Assembly: GCF_900111615.1 (NCBI RefSeq) | Contig: NZ_FOHU01000005.1 | Span: 153,599-217,598 of the forward strand | DNA length: 64,000 nucleotides | Source of the DNA: Natronincola peptidivorans | Lineage (GTDB): Bacteria > Bacillota > Clostridia > Peptostreptococcales > Natronincolaceae | Direction of reading: 5' to 3' | Shown here: piece after piece, positions 45,915 to 54,614 of the stretch | Layout: each line of letters begins with the position of its first letter | Numbering within the stretch: position 1 is the first letter of the stretch | Notes under the pieces: model-generated | What the model was told of the DNA's origin: nothing | Database searches by the model: none | The model's input: only the letters and a program-made list of their open reading frames with translations | Translations under genes and position numbers: made by a program

Positions 45915-45943
45915 TTGACAATTTCTAAAAAGAGGCGTATAAT
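45915..45943 (+). promoter_or_regulatory. perfect consensus sigma-A promoter
   Basis: TTGACA (45915-45920), 17-base spacer, TATAAT (45938-45943): exact consensus, which implies strong expression unless repressed. It drives the Fe-S protein and half-permease operon. Confidence 0.9.
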
Positions 45944-45952
45944 AACTATATG

Positions 45953-45972
45953 CCCCCCCTGTGGAGGGGGGA
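45953..45972 (+). promoter_or_regulatory. C7/G7 palindrome at transcription start
   Basis: Seven C, TGTGGA, seven G, starting ten bases after the -10 box, between promoter and ribosome site. It resembles the G-tract operators of the CsoR/RcnR/CstR repressor family, which sense metals or sulfane sulfur. It could equally act as an RNA hairpin. Repressor gene not found in this window. Confidence 0.5.
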
Positions 45973-45994
45973 TTTATTAGAGGAGGAGATATAG

Positions 45995-46756
45995 ATGAAA
46001 AAATATATGAAAACAAATCGGGCATACACACCCATTAGAAAATATGGCTGGATATTTACTGTATTAGTAGCCTTGGGTGGTTTATGGGTACCTAAACTAG
46101 GGCTAGCAGTAGTGCTAATTATGGCTGGATTAACTGCAACGGCCTTTTTCTCAGGACGTTACTGGTGTGGTAACTTTTGCCCTCATGGTAGTTTATTTGA
46201 TGTGATCATGCTGCCGATTAGTCAAAATAGGAAAATTCCTAAATTTTTGAAGTCTAAAGCAATGATTAGTTTATTTTTTGTATTCTTTATGTTTAACTTT
46301 ATGCGCAGAATTATAGCAGTCATACCATCTTGGGGAAGCTACGACTTCTTAGATCAATTGGGAATGGTTTTCTCAACTACTTATCTAATGGTTATGATTG
46401 TAGGCGGATTGTTGGCCATAACGGTGAATCCAAGAACCTGGTGTCAGTTTTGTCCTATGGGAACCCTACAAAAGCTTTCTTATAAACTAGGAACATTGAT
46501 AGGTGCAACTAAAAATAGAGAGAAAAAAGTGACGATATCAGATCAAAGTAAGTGTGTCAGCTGTGGTAAATGCGAAAAAGTCTGTCCTCTTCAGTTAGCA
46601 CCTTATTTAGATTTCTCAGGTGAAAATCAGTTTAACAATGTGGATTGTATTAAATGCGGTGTTTGTACACAAAATTGTCCAATCAATCTTTTATCGCTAG
46701 CTACAGAAGAAGAAGCATTAACGTTAAAGGAAAAAAGTAAAGTTAGAGGTGAATAG
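45995..46756 (+). CDS. NapH/CcoG-like polyferredoxin membrane protein
   Basis: Protein of 253 residues with four membrane helices (about 18-32, 34-50, 88-105, 125-142). Two CxxxCP motifs, WCGNFCPHG (about 57-65) and WCQFCPMG (about 149-156), lie after helices, as in NapH, YccM and CcoG. Two ferredoxin motifs follow, CVSCGKCEKVCP and CIKCGVCTQNCP. Such proteins carry electrons across or along the cytoplasmic membrane to redox enzymes. ATG behind AGAGGAGGAG. First gene of a three-gene operon with two half-permeases. Confidence 0.87.
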   Translation: MKKYMKTNRAYTPIRKYGWIFTVLVALGGLWVPKLGLAVVLIMAGLTATAFFSGRYWCGNFCPHGSLFDVIMLPISQNRKIPKFLKSKAMISLFFVFFMFNFMRRIIAVIPSWGSYDFLDQLGMVFSTTYLMVMIVGGLLAITVNPRTWCQFCPMGTLQKLSYKLGTLIGATKNREKKVTISDQSKCVSCGKCEKVCPLQLAPYLDFSGENQFNNVDCIKCGVCTQNCPINLLSLATEEEALTLKEKSKVRGE

Positions 46757-46766
46757 GAGGCAGAAT

Positions 46767-47249
46767 ATGATGTTTACGATCGTATTATATATATTAGCCT
46801 TAGTTTTACTAATTGTATCTTTTATCAAAGATACAGGTAAAACAAAAATGGCCTTAAAGAAGGCCTGGAAGTCTTTTGAAAATATTCTACCTCAGTTTAT
46901 TGTGATATTAATCATAGTAGGGATCATGCTTGCAGCCATTAGTCCAGAAGTGATCTCCAGATTAATTGGAAATCAATCTGGTTGGACAGGTATGTTAATT
47001 GCTGCAGTGATTGGTGCAATCACCTTGGTGCCAGGGTTTGTAGCATTCCCCTTGGCTGCAGCTCTTTTAAATGGTGGGGCAGGATTAATGCAAATTGCTG
47101 TATTCATCTCCACTTTGATGATGGTAGGGATTGTCACAATACCGGTGGAAATTAGTTACTTTGGTAAAAAAGCAACATTTTTAAGAAATGGAATGGCCTT
47201 TTTATTCTCATTTGTTGTTGCGCTTGTGATTGGAGTGATCTTAAGATGA
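46767..47249 (+). CDS. half-permease, first of a split DUF318/ArsP-like pair
   Basis: About 160 residues, five membrane helices. The core LIGNQSGWTGMLIAAVIGAITLVPGFVAFPLAAALL and the motif MVGIVTIPVEISYFG correspond to half of the eight- to ten-helix permease family DUF318 (UPF0718), to which the organoarsenical exporter ArsP belongs. ATG at 46767 with AGGAGG upstream is chosen, since the in-frame GTG at 46749 lies in the ribosome site. It overlaps the next gene by four bases, so the two halves are co-translated and likely form one channel. Substrate unknown. Confidence 0.82.
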   Translation: MMFTIVLYILALVLLIVSFIKDTGKTKMALKKAWKSFENILPQFIVILIIVGIMLAAISPEVISRLIGNQSGWTGMLIAAVIGAITLVPGFVAFPLAAALLNGGAGLMQIAVFISTLMMVGIVTIPVEISYFGKKATFLRNGMAFLFSFVVALVIGVILR

Positions 47250-47782
47250 TGAAATTATTAAAAAGATATCGAATTGCTTTAGTATTAGCTGTATTGAACC
47301 TATTACTACTTGTTATTTTTCCAACAATTGGACGGTCATCTATTGAATTGACCCGAAATAATGTCAGGGAAATGTTGATGGTCATTCCACCTATTTTTAT
47401 GCTGCTTGGTCTTCTAGATGTTTGGGTCAAAAGAGAGACAATGATCAAGCTTATGGGAGATAACTCTGGATTTAGTGGTGCTGTTATTGCCTTTCTAATG
47501 GGGTCAGCCGCTGCGGGTCCATTATATGCTGCATTCCCTATAGCGGGGATTTTGCTTAAAAAAGGAAGTAAGCTGTCAAATGTTCTTATTTTTATTGGGG
47601 CATGGTCAACCACTAAAATCCCATTGTTATTATTTGAAGCATCATCTTTAGGATGGGAATTTATGGTCACTAGATTTGCAGTCAACCTAGTTGGTATTGG
47701 TACGATCGCATTTGTAATAGAAAAGTTTTTGGCTGTTGAAGACAAAAAAGCAATCTATAAAAAAGCAGCCACAATGAATTAA
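47246..47782 (+). CDS. half-permease, second of a split DUF318/ArsP-like pair
   Basis: Protein of 178 residues with four to five membrane helices. The region GDNSGFSGAVIAFLMGSAAAGPLYAAFPIAGILLKKG is the counterpart of the matching region in the first half-permease, so each half carries one repeat of the DUF318 fold. Adjacent WSTTKIPLLLFEASSLG corresponds to the KIP motif of the other half (TIPVEISYFG). Starts four bases inside the preceding gene. Together they look like an exporter or importer powered or gated by the co-encoded Fe-S protein (inference). Confidence 0.82.
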   Translation: MMKLLKRYRIALVLAVLNLLLLVIFPTIGRSSIELTRNNVREMLMVIPPIFMLLGLLDVWVKRETMIKLMGDNSGFSGAVIAFLMGSAAAGPLYAAFPIAGILLKKGSKLSNVLIFIGAWSTTKIPLLLFEASSLGWEFMVTRFAVNLVGIGTIAFVIEKFLAVEDKKAIYKKAATMN

Positions 47783-48125
47783 GAAAAACAAGTTACAGTG
47801 ACAGGTATTGCAGGATGCTTTGTCATTGTTCAAAGAGCACGGCTTCTAGACCTAAAAGCAGATTGTCAAAACCTATGATTTTGTGGAAGTCACTTTCATA
47901 TAGTGCAGCAATTTTGCCACCCAGTTGTAAACATGGGTGGCAAAATTGTATGTTTTTTAGTTTTATAACCTCTGAATCTTTTCTAAATCCTGGATAGTTT
48001 AATGATGTTCTGTGCAATACTGTTAGAAAGGTTTACTTATCCGTAGAGCAATATCCCCTCCTGGGCTATTTGTCACTCTATGGATGGAGTATACTTTCGT
48101 TGATTGAAATTGCTTTGTTTATGTA
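47783..48125. other. 343-base region with strong hairpin
   Basis: Main feature is a 15-bp perfect stem (47909-47923 with 47934-47948), arms containing TTTTGCCACCCA, followed four bases later by six T on the plus strand; likely terminator of the half-permease operon. A minus-strand frame of 64 codons (47823-48017) covers this hairpin and has no ribosome site, so it is not called. Confidence 0.6.
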
Positions 48126-48749
48126 TCACCACTTGTTGAAATGTATCCTGTCCTCTACTTTTATATGATGCTGTTTGATTTGTTTTGCATTCTGGTTTGG
48201 GTATCCAAGGGCTATATAACATGGTATTTCATAGTCAGAGGGCACCTTCATGACCTCTTTTATATGCTTTATCTCTTCATCAAAAGGTATTCTTGTTACA
48301 CCATATATCCCTTCAGCTACAGCAGCAAGAAGAATATTCTCAATACACATCCATATAGATGCAAATCCGTTAAGAGATGACAAGCAACCCGGTTTCAATA
48401 GAGGTTCCCTCTGCCTGAAGAAGGGTAATATAAGGCAACCGGACGTTAAAAGCATGTTATATTGTTTTGGAATAGCGTCGAAATACATTTTCCGTTGACA
48501 CTGATCCTGTGCCCAATTATCCAAATCATCTGCAATTTCACTTTCAGATGTGTTTCTCTCAACTTTATCTATGAGCTTCAACCTGGAGGTTTTATCATTT
48601 ACAATAACAAATTCCCATTCTCTCATATGATTATTAGTTGGAGCCCGCATTCCTGCATCTAGAATTCTCTTAATAATATCAATTTTAACTTCTTTATCTT
48701 CAAAATCCCGTACCGTTCTCCTTAAACAAATAGCCTCATAAATATCCAT
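48126..48749 (-). CDS. nitroreductase family protein
   Basis: Protein of 207 residues of the nitroreductase-like FMN family. The N-terminus MDIYEAICLRRTVRDFEDKEV and the segment RAPTNNHMREWEFVIVND carry the FMN-phosphate and NAD(P)H-binding features; the C-terminal ALGYPNQNAK is also usual. The middle is divergent (CQRKMYFDAIPKQYNML). It likely reduces nitro- or quinone compounds, or an unknown electron acceptor, in the cytoplasm. ATG at 48749 with GGAGG upstream; the longer start at 48779 would overlap the previous gene. Downstream of a PPOX flavoprotein and a MarR-type gene. Confidence 0.87.
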   Translation of the reverse strand: MDIYEAICLRRTVRDFEDKEVKIDIIKRILDAGMRAPTNNHMREWEFVIVNDKTSRLKLIDKVERNTSESEIADDLDNWAQDQCQRKMYFDAIPKQYNMLLTSGCLILPFFRQREPLLKPGCLSSLNGFASIWMCIENILLAAVAEGIYGVTRIPFDEEIKHIKEVMKVPSDYEIPCYIALGYPNQNAKQIKQHHIKVEDRIHFNKW

Positions 48750-48768
48750 ACTTATACCTCCATAAAAA

Positions 48769-49233
48769 TTATACTTCAAAGTTGGTATTACTCAAATTAT
48801 GATAATAATTTCCCCATCTTGATGTAAACTTCAATACAGAATAGTCGGGATCAGATACACCAAGAGGATAGTATATTTCAAAGCCTTCTCTCCACAAGCG
48901 TTTTCTTGTCTCAGAGTCAGTCAATACTTCCATATCTCCTACTAACATTAATCCCCTAAAACTTTTCTCATCATTAAAATAAATGCAGGCTTTTGAGTTT
49001 TTCATTAACTGTGATACTCTTTTTGATGAGGTATTTGTACTTAACCATATTGTTTTCAATCCTTCAGTCTCCATTTTTAGCATTGCCTTTATGTTTGGAT
49101 ACCCATCTTCACCACTGGTACCTAGTGTTACAGTATTACAGTTTTCCACAAGTGTAAGTGCCGACTTAAGTACATCCTCTTTGTGTGAACTTAACATTTT
49201 ACTGGTATTTTCAAGAGAATTGCTATTCGTCAT
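48769..49233 (-). CDS. pyridoxamine-5'-phosphate-oxidase-like flavoprotein
   Basis: Protein of 154 residues of the PPOX split-barrel family, related to general stress protein 26. Signs are NTVTLGTSGEDGYPNIKAM, TIWLSTNTSSKRVSQLMKNSKACIYF and GLMLVGDMEVLTDSETR. It should bind FMN or F420-like flavin; the exact role is unknown, often in redox defence. It sits between marR and the nitroreductase gene on one strand, 35 and 19 bases away, so it is part of a redox-responsive operon. Confidence 0.87.
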   Translation of the reverse strand: MTNSNSLENTSKMLSSHKEDVLKSALTLVENCNTVTLGTSGEDGYPNIKAMLKMETEGLKTIWLSTNTSSKRVSQLMKNSKACIYFNDEKSFRGLMLVGDMEVLTDSETRKRLWREGFEIYYPLGVSDPDYSVLKFTSRWGNYYHNLSNTNFEV

Positions 49234-49268
49234 TTCTATTACCCCCTCAATTTATATTCAATTCTTAT

Positions 49269-49712
49269 TCAATTTTTTTCCGAATCTAGAAGGTTATTAA
49301 ATATCCGTTCCAAGAATGCTTCAAACTCCTCAATTTCTACAGTTTTGAAATTCTTATAAAACAACTCTGTCATATCAAGTGAAACTTTTTCATAAGCAGT
49401 TTTCATTTTTTTGTTTTCTTCCGTAAGTTGTACTAATACCTTGCGCCTATCAGTGCTGGAATATATACGTAAGAGATGTCCTGATTCCTCCAACCTGTCT
49501 AACATACGGGTAAGAGTAGATTTACCCAATGCTGTTTGCTTGGATAATTCTTGTATTGAGATATTATCATTCTGCCAAAGAGCAAAAAGAATACGACCCT
49601 GTGCAGGATTAATCTCAGTTATATTGTACTCTTTCAGCTTTTTTGCAAATATCCGTCCAGCTAATTGATGAATTTTTGAAATTAAATAACCACCTTGCCT
49701 TATTTTTCTCAT
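49269..49712 (-). CDS. MarR-family transcriptional regulator
   Basis: Protein of 147 residues of the MarR family. The winged helix-turn-helix spans about residues 35-100 (NPAQGRILFALWQNDNISIQ, ALGKSTLTRMLDRLEESGHL, STDRRKVLVQLTE), flanked by dimerisation helices. Regulators of this family often respond to oxidants or phenolics. It leads the flavoprotein and nitroreductase genes and carries a palindrome in its own promoter, so autoregulation and control of these two genes is likely. Confidence 0.9.
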   Translation of the reverse strand: MRKIRQGGYLISKIHQLAGRIFAKKLKEYNITEINPAQGRILFALWQNDNISIQELSKQTALGKSTLTRMLDRLEESGHLLRIYSSTDRRKVLVQLTEENKKMKTAYEKVSLDMTELFYKNFKTVEIEEFEAFLERIFNNLLDSEKN

Positions 49713-49763
49713 AATCTCTCCTTTTCACTGTATACTATAATAAAAACAAATAATGTTGTAAGT

Positions 49764-49792
49764 AGTATAATTGTATATACAACTTTTGTCAA
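49764..49792 (-). promoter_or_regulatory. promoter and MarR-type operator
   Basis: Minus-strand TTGACA (49787-49792), 17-base spacer, TATACT (49764-49769). The perfect palindrome TTGTATATACAA (49771-49782) fills the spacer, the ideal place for a repressor. Confidence 0.85.
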
Positions 49793-50093
49793 GATGTTTT
49801 GAACTTTTTGCTTTTCTATATTTTTTTCGCTTTTAGTTATTTAATTGCTCTGTTATATAAGATAATTGTTAACATTATCCTACTGAAAACAAATCCTTTA
49901 TAGCATTTCCCCATTTTTCTGCATAAATAGAGATAATATAGGTACACTCATTAACATTTATTACTACTATCCTAGAAAGTAACCCCAAGTGTATAATGAA
50001 ACAATAAACTATATATGCTTTTTAGCAGCCCCATGTTTAATAGAATATTGAAGATGAGAAGAATTGTATAAGATAATTAGAAAGGTGATTCAT

Positions 50094-50825
50094 TTGACAT
50101 TTTTAAAAACCATAGGGAGAACTTCCCTAACAATCTTTAGAAATATTTTGCTGGGAATCGGGCTAGTTCTTATACCAATTTTAAGTGGACTGATCATGAG
50201 TATTATGCAGTCATTGGTCTTTGTTCCCGAGGATTTTATTATGTGGTCTGTAGGAAATTCAGTTCCTAGCTTGGCTCTAATTTTTTTCATCATTATGGCT
50301 TCAATCTTGGTTTATTACATTAATACAAAAAAGCATTCTCCTGAAGAGAAGTTATTTATAACAGTCTTTAGATTTGTGAGAAGACATAGAAAAGCCACTA
50401 TTGCTGCCCTTCTAGGATTCTCTATAATCATAGGATATTATATGTTTACAAATGTTAGTGTCATTTCCAATGACAGGATCGTTACCCACAGTTTCTTTCA
50501 TCCCCAAGGTAAGGAATATTCCTATACCGATATAGAAGCCCTTCACACTGGACTATACAATAAAACCGTGCCTTTTACCTCCCATCAAAAAGGGGAGTTC
50601 TATTATATCATTGAACTAAAGGATGGTAAAAAGATTAACCTTGAACATGTGGGCGGTGTTAAAAATCATGAGGATAGCTGGCTAACCTTTATGAAATTAG
50701 ACCAGATCTTTACAAAATTGGACGTAACGAAAAACATTGATGCTGAAGATGTAGATTTCTATTTAAATAGTTTGGATCCCCTATATAGAAACAGAATACA
50801 AAGTATCTTTAGTAATGTAAAATAG
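50094..50825 (+). CDS. membrane protein of unknown function
   Basis: About 243 residues. Three membrane helices (about residues 14-36, 50-75 and 103-118) are followed by a soluble, mostly beta C-terminal domain (IVTHSFFHPQGKEYSYTDIE, FYYIIELKDGKKINLEHVGG) that faces outward or inward depending on topology. It resembles uncharacterised PH-like domain membrane proteins. The TTG at 50094 with AAAGGTG six bases upstream is the better start than the TTG at 50064. Single gene, ending at a hairpin. No function assigned. Confidence 0.6.
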   Translation: MTFLKTIGRTSLTIFRNILLGIGLVLIPILSGLIMSIMQSLVFVPEDFIMWSVGNSVPSLALIFFIIMASILVYYINTKKHSPEEKLFITVFRFVRRHRKATIAALLGFSIIIGYYMFTNVSVISNDRIVTHSFFHPQGKEYSYTDIEALHTGLYNKTVPFTSHQKGEFYYIIELKDGKKINLEHVGGVKNHEDSWLTFMKLDQIFTKLDVTKNIDAEDVDFYLNSLDPLYRNRIQSIFSNVK

Positions 50826-50828
50826 CTT

Positions 50829-50857
50829 AAACACAAGGATAATAGCTCCTTGTGTTT
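50829..50857 (+). terminator. intrinsic terminator after the membrane protein gene
   Basis: Stem AAACACAAGGA / TCCTTGTGTTT with a seven-base loop, then T; starts within six bases of the stop codon. Confidence 0.85.
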
Positions 50858-50873
50858 TTAGTGTTTGCAGAAA

Positions 50874-50900
50874 AAATCGATGGACCAGGTCCATCGATTT
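50874..50900 (-). terminator. 13-bp-arm palindromic hairpin for the LysM gene
   Basis: AAATCGATGGACC, one base, GGTCCATCGATTT. On the minus strand it is followed by T, so it can end transcription from the LysM gene; it sits 188 bases after that stop codon. Confidence 0.6.
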
Positions 50901-50923
50901 ATCATATTTTAGTTTAGGAAAAT

Positions 50924-50948
50924 CCCCTAAACTTATATCGTTTAGGGG
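50924..50948. repeat. hairpin CCCCTAAAC / GTTTAGGGG
   Basis: Nine-base perfect arms with a seven-base loop, third hairpin in a row in the 262-base gap between two convergent genes. No T run; function unknown. Confidence 0.5.
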
Positions 50949-51087
50949 TACATATAACTCACTTTAGTATTTTCTTGAAAACTCTTAAAATCTATGGTTT
51001 CAACTTATCTACCTTCTCTTAAAGCAACTGTTTTTACATGGGATGGGAGAAGCTTTTCCTCCCAGAGCTTGCTACCCCTAACTTTCC

Positions 51088-53346
51088 TTATCTTACTTGT
51101 ATTTTCAATTGTTGACCTGGAAATATTGTATTATTTGGATTAAATTCATTTATGCTAGCGATGATTTCCACTGTAGTGTTATAGCTTTGAGAGATCTTCC
51201 ATAGAGAATCTCCAGCCCTGACTACATAATTAATCATACTGTTGGGTTCCATTGGGATGATTAACCTCTGCCCAATCATAAGGTCATCAGCAGGATTGAT
51301 TTGATTTACTTCTGAAATTGCGTTAATGGTTGTATGATATAGTTGTGCAATCTTCCACAGACTATCCCCTGATTTTACAGTATAAATAACTTGTGGTTTC
51401 TTCTGATCAACTTCATTATTAGATGAAGTAGGCATCTGTAATCTTTTCCCTATTTCTAAATAATGATTTACATCAAGATTATTTAACGCTGCAATCACTT
51501 CTACTGTAGTTCCATGCCTTTGGGCAATTTCCCACAGACTGTCTCCCGCTGCTACAGTATAGATATTTCCTTGTTTGTCCTCCCCTATAACTGGTTCTGC
51601 AGTTGCAGTCTTTGGAATAATCAGTACTTTACCAATGTTAAGTTCATTGGCAGGGTTGAAGTTATTTTCTTTAGAGATAGCATCTACCGTCACACCATAG
51701 GCTTGACTGATTTTCCAAAGAGTATCCCCCTGCACTACTATATGAAGGATGGCTGGTTCTTCTTGTGATTCTATCTTATCTAACGATAAATCTGTTGACT
51801 TTACAAATAACTGCCTTCCTAGAGGCGAAAGAACCCGATACCAATTTCCCTCTTCTTTTATAATCCTTAAAGGTGTTCCTAATGTTGCATTTTCAATAGT
51901 ATTACTATGGTTTATAGGTTCCTTAAGCAAATTGACTTCTTGTTGAGAAGCATATCCCCATTTCATAGGAATTTGGTCAATATTTGTTAATTCAACTTTG
52001 CCTACTGAAATTAATCCTGGTACCTCACCAGCTACTAAAACTGTGTAGGACCCACTACCGCCGTACATATATTGCCCACCTTCTAGAATAGGGAAGGTTT
52101 CACCAGTCTTGGCAATATATCTTGATCCCATTGGATAAACACTCATGACTGTATCTTCTATCACTCTTACCCATTGAGCATCTTCTGAAACAGTTGGTCG
52201 ATGACCATCCTTTATGGTAACCATTTCCGACTCATAGATTATATCGCCACTTGTTCCTGTAGCATCAAAAACCGTTACCTTTAAATAATAGGTTCCATTC
52301 ATTAAGTCTCCACCATAAGGGTCCTTTCCACTCCAATTAAAAGAATGAGTCCCTTCAGAGAGCTTTTGGTAGGAGATAAGATTCGATACATTGGTTTTGG
52401 TAGCATTTACCATCCATACAGAGATATAGGCATCTTCTCCTAAAGTAATATTACCTTCAATAGATCTATTACCATTTTCCTTCATGGAAATCTCATTTCC
52501 ATCTAAGCTAATAGAAGTAACAATTTCATCTGCTCTCCATTCAGGTAGATTATGATCTCCATCCTTTATCTCTATCATATTATCAAAATCAAAATAATTG
52601 CGGTGCCAATCGGCAGTTGTTTCTCTAGTTGAAAAATTAACGGCATACTCTCCATTAGCCATAATCATGCCCTTATTATTTCTCCCATCCCACTCTATCG
52701 TATGGATTCCTGGTTGCAGCCTCATCATTGAGGTTTCATAAGAGTCCCCATTTTGATAGATGGTTACTAAAACCTCAGCAGGTCTGTTTAATTGATAGCT
52801 AATGGTTGCTAAGTTTTCTATTACCCCATACTCTGGTGAAATACTTACTGTATCTACTTTAACTTCTTCAATAATAGGCCTTGGATTTAATTCCTCAACA
52901 ACAGTAATCGTCCCTAAGGGCATACCTATAGATTGATTCCCGTCTTCATCATATAGGTTCAGTTTAAGGGTATATTCCCCCGCTGGCAAATGCTCCCAAC
53001 TTGGCCACTGGTCATTCCAAGGTGCCCAATTTACCCTATGCTCTTCTTTATATTCCTCGGTAGATAGGTAAATTTTGGTTGAGATAGTTCTACCAATACT
53101 TGAAACAGCACTACCAATGACATCAATGTTGCCTAGAGTAGGCTTATCGGTTGCTATGAAAATCTCAACATGTCCTGGTGTATCGTTACCATGATAAGCT
53201 ACAATTCTAGTGCTTAGATTACTAGATGTAAGGTTAGGAGGTTGTCCTCCTTCGCTGCTAGCCATTGCTTCTAATGGTGGCATTAGAAGCATTAGAAGTA
53301 AAACTAAACAAAACCCAAGAAAAGCTTTTCTTGCATAGTACTTCAT
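51088..53346 (-). CDS. secreted protein with FlgD-like Ig domains, SH3-like domain and four LysM repeats
   Basis: About 752 residues. A signal peptide (ARKAFLGFCLVLLLMLLM... cleaved near residue 28) leads to two beta-sandwich domains of FlgD type (RPAEVLVTIYQNGDSYETSM; TYYLKVTVFDATGTSGD), an SH3-like segment (LGTPLRIIKEEGNWYRVLSP) and four LysM modules at the C-terminus (about residues 520-566, 580-626, 641-687 and 695-740; each contains GDTLWKI or GDSLWKI/EI). LysM modules bind peptidoglycan glycans; the front part may be a spacer or bind another cell-surface molecule. No hydrolase domain is present. ATG at 53346 with AAGGAGG. Confidence 0.88.
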   Translation of the reverse strand: MKYYARKAFLGFCLVLLLMLLMPPLEAMASSEGGQPPNLTSSNLSTRIVAYHGNDTPGHVEIFIATDKPTLGNIDVIGSAVSSIGRTISTKIYLSTEEYKEEHRVNWAPWNDQWPSWEHLPAGEYTLKLNLYDEDGNQSIGMPLGTITVVEELNPRPIIEEVKVDTVSISPEYGVIENLATISYQLNRPAEVLVTIYQNGDSYETSMMRLQPGIHTIEWDGRNNKGMIMANGEYAVNFSTRETTADWHRNYFDFDNMIEIKDGDHNLPEWRADEIVTSISLDGNEISMKENGNRSIEGNITLGEDAYISVWMVNATKTNVSNLISYQKLSEGTHSFNWSGKDPYGGDLMNGTYYLKVTVFDATGTSGDIIYESEMVTIKDGHRPTVSEDAQWVRVIEDTVMSVYPMGSRYIAKTGETFPILEGGQYMYGGSGSYTVLVAGEVPGLISVGKVELTNIDQIPMKWGYASQQEVNLLKEPINHSNTIENATLGTPLRIIKEEGNWYRVLSPLGRQLFVKSTDLSLDKIESQEEPAILHIVVQGDTLWKISQAYGVTVDAISKENNFNPANELNIGKVLIIPKTATAEPVIGEDKQGNIYTVAAGDSLWEIAQRHGTTVEVIAALNNLDVNHYLEIGKRLQMPTSSNNEVDQKKPQVIYTVKSGDSLWKIAQLYHTTINAISEVNQINPADDLMIGQRLIIPMEPNSMINYVVRAGDSLWKISQSYNTTVEIIASINEFNPNNTIFPGQQLKIQVR

Positions 53347-53388
53347 TATCTGTCCTCCTTTTTTGATATACTTCATAGATATACTCAT

Positions 53389-53704
53389 TAGGCATACAAC
53401 TATGCTATACTTTTTTATATCTACTCATCTACACATTATGCTATTTATCTGAAATGCTCAACGAGCAAAAAATGGCAATAAAAATATATCACCAAAAAAA
53501 AAAGGGGGTAGTTAGACACGCTTTATGACTGTTAATTTTAAGCATATTATCTTTTATCCTTGCAACCATATTAATCACCCCTCTATACTCCATCGTATCT
53601 TTATAGTTCTCGGCAATGAAAGTTTCCCTTTGGTATTTGTAAATAAACAGAGTATGCAGCTTTAATAATCCACCCTTGGAACTGTCAACTCAACCTAGAT
53701 GCAA
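53389..53704. other. 316-base intergenic region, no gene
   Basis: Promoter region of the LysM gene on the minus strand and the tail of the broken gerC. I see no open frame, repeat or hairpin of note; an A10/G5 tract lies at about 53494-53508. Confidence 0.5.
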
Positions 53705-54547
53705 TTAATATATCGCTCCAAAAAACTCAATTTCAAGCTTCACATCAATATTAAAGTCTATATTGCTATATACTTCTTCCCCTTCCACCGACTTCCAATA
53801 CAAGTTGTGTTTTGACCTAATGATTTCACCGATGCCTAAGGGATCTGATCCGATTTCTTGAAGATACTCTAGCAATTTGGAGGAATCTGCCTCAATAGAT
53901 TTTGCAATAGCCTCCTCTAACCTTTTCTTTTCCTCTGGATTATTCAGATTGAGTCCATCAATGTATTCATCTATGGAGGCTTTCAATTCTAGTTTGATGT
54001 CTATTTTAGGAGTCTCATTTAAATCTATATTTAGTTTTCTATTTGCATTTTTAATAAATGCCATTGTAGCTTCCTGAACAACTTCTATTGATTCCTGTTC
54101 TTCCTTCTGATAGTACTTATATCTAGTCCTTCCACCTGTATCCATTAATAAATGAAGTAGTGCCGTTTCATCTGTATTAATTTCTCCCACCATTGAGACA
54201 AAATCATAAATTCACGTTTCTGGTACATAGGAGCTTCTACGTGCGTTTTCTAACAAGGTGTTCACATAGTATGAAGGTCTTGGTTTATTTGGAAATTTTG
54301 AGTTTGCCTCCATCATCTCTCGAGGACTGGCATCTACAACGATAATATTGGGAAGTAAGGAAATCTCAGAATTACTTAAAAACACGTCAAAAAAATCGAT
54401 TATTTCTTTTTCAGCGAGCTCCTTAGAAAAAAATATATGCTGGATTTTTCCTCCTTCTACAGACTTACCTGATACATTCAAAACCTCCTCTCTGCCTTCT
54501 CTTAGAGTATTTATAGGGGTGGTAAAGACATCCACCTTAGCCTCCAC
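53705..54547 (-). pseudogene. broken Ger(x)C-type spore germination lipoprotein gene
   Basis: Two open frames (54212-54547 and 53705-54193) lie in the same frame and are joined by a single in-frame TGA (about 54212) where the normal reading SSYVPET-IYDFVSMVGEINTD would continue. The remains cover VDVFTTPINTLREGREEVLNVSGK, HIFFSKELAEKEIIDFFDVF and the C-terminal domain PKIDIKLELKASIDEY, typical of GerC proteins (about 380 residues). The N-terminal signal and about 80 residues are missing, because stops lie before 54548, and the middle is shortened. So the gene has a truncation, one nonsense codon and a deletion. Confidence 0.82.
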
Positions 54548-54556
54548 ATAAGATTT

Positions 54557-54603
54557 AAAAGTGTAGAGTCTTATGGCGTTCTATGCCTATTTTCTACACT
54601 TTT
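54557..54603 (-). terminator. terminator of the hydrogenase operon
   Basis: Arms AAAAGTGTAGA and TCTACACTTTT with a 25-base loop, right after hypE, with T on the minus strand. It also marks the break point of the gerC remnant. Confidence 0.7.
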
Positions 54604-54614
54604 TCTAATTTTTG

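Noticed and set aside
47823..48017. Minus-strand open frame of 64 codons after the half-permease operon
   Set aside because: It covers a 15-bp hairpin with T run, lacks a ribosome site and an opposite-strand frame of similar length exists; the hairpin explains the region better.
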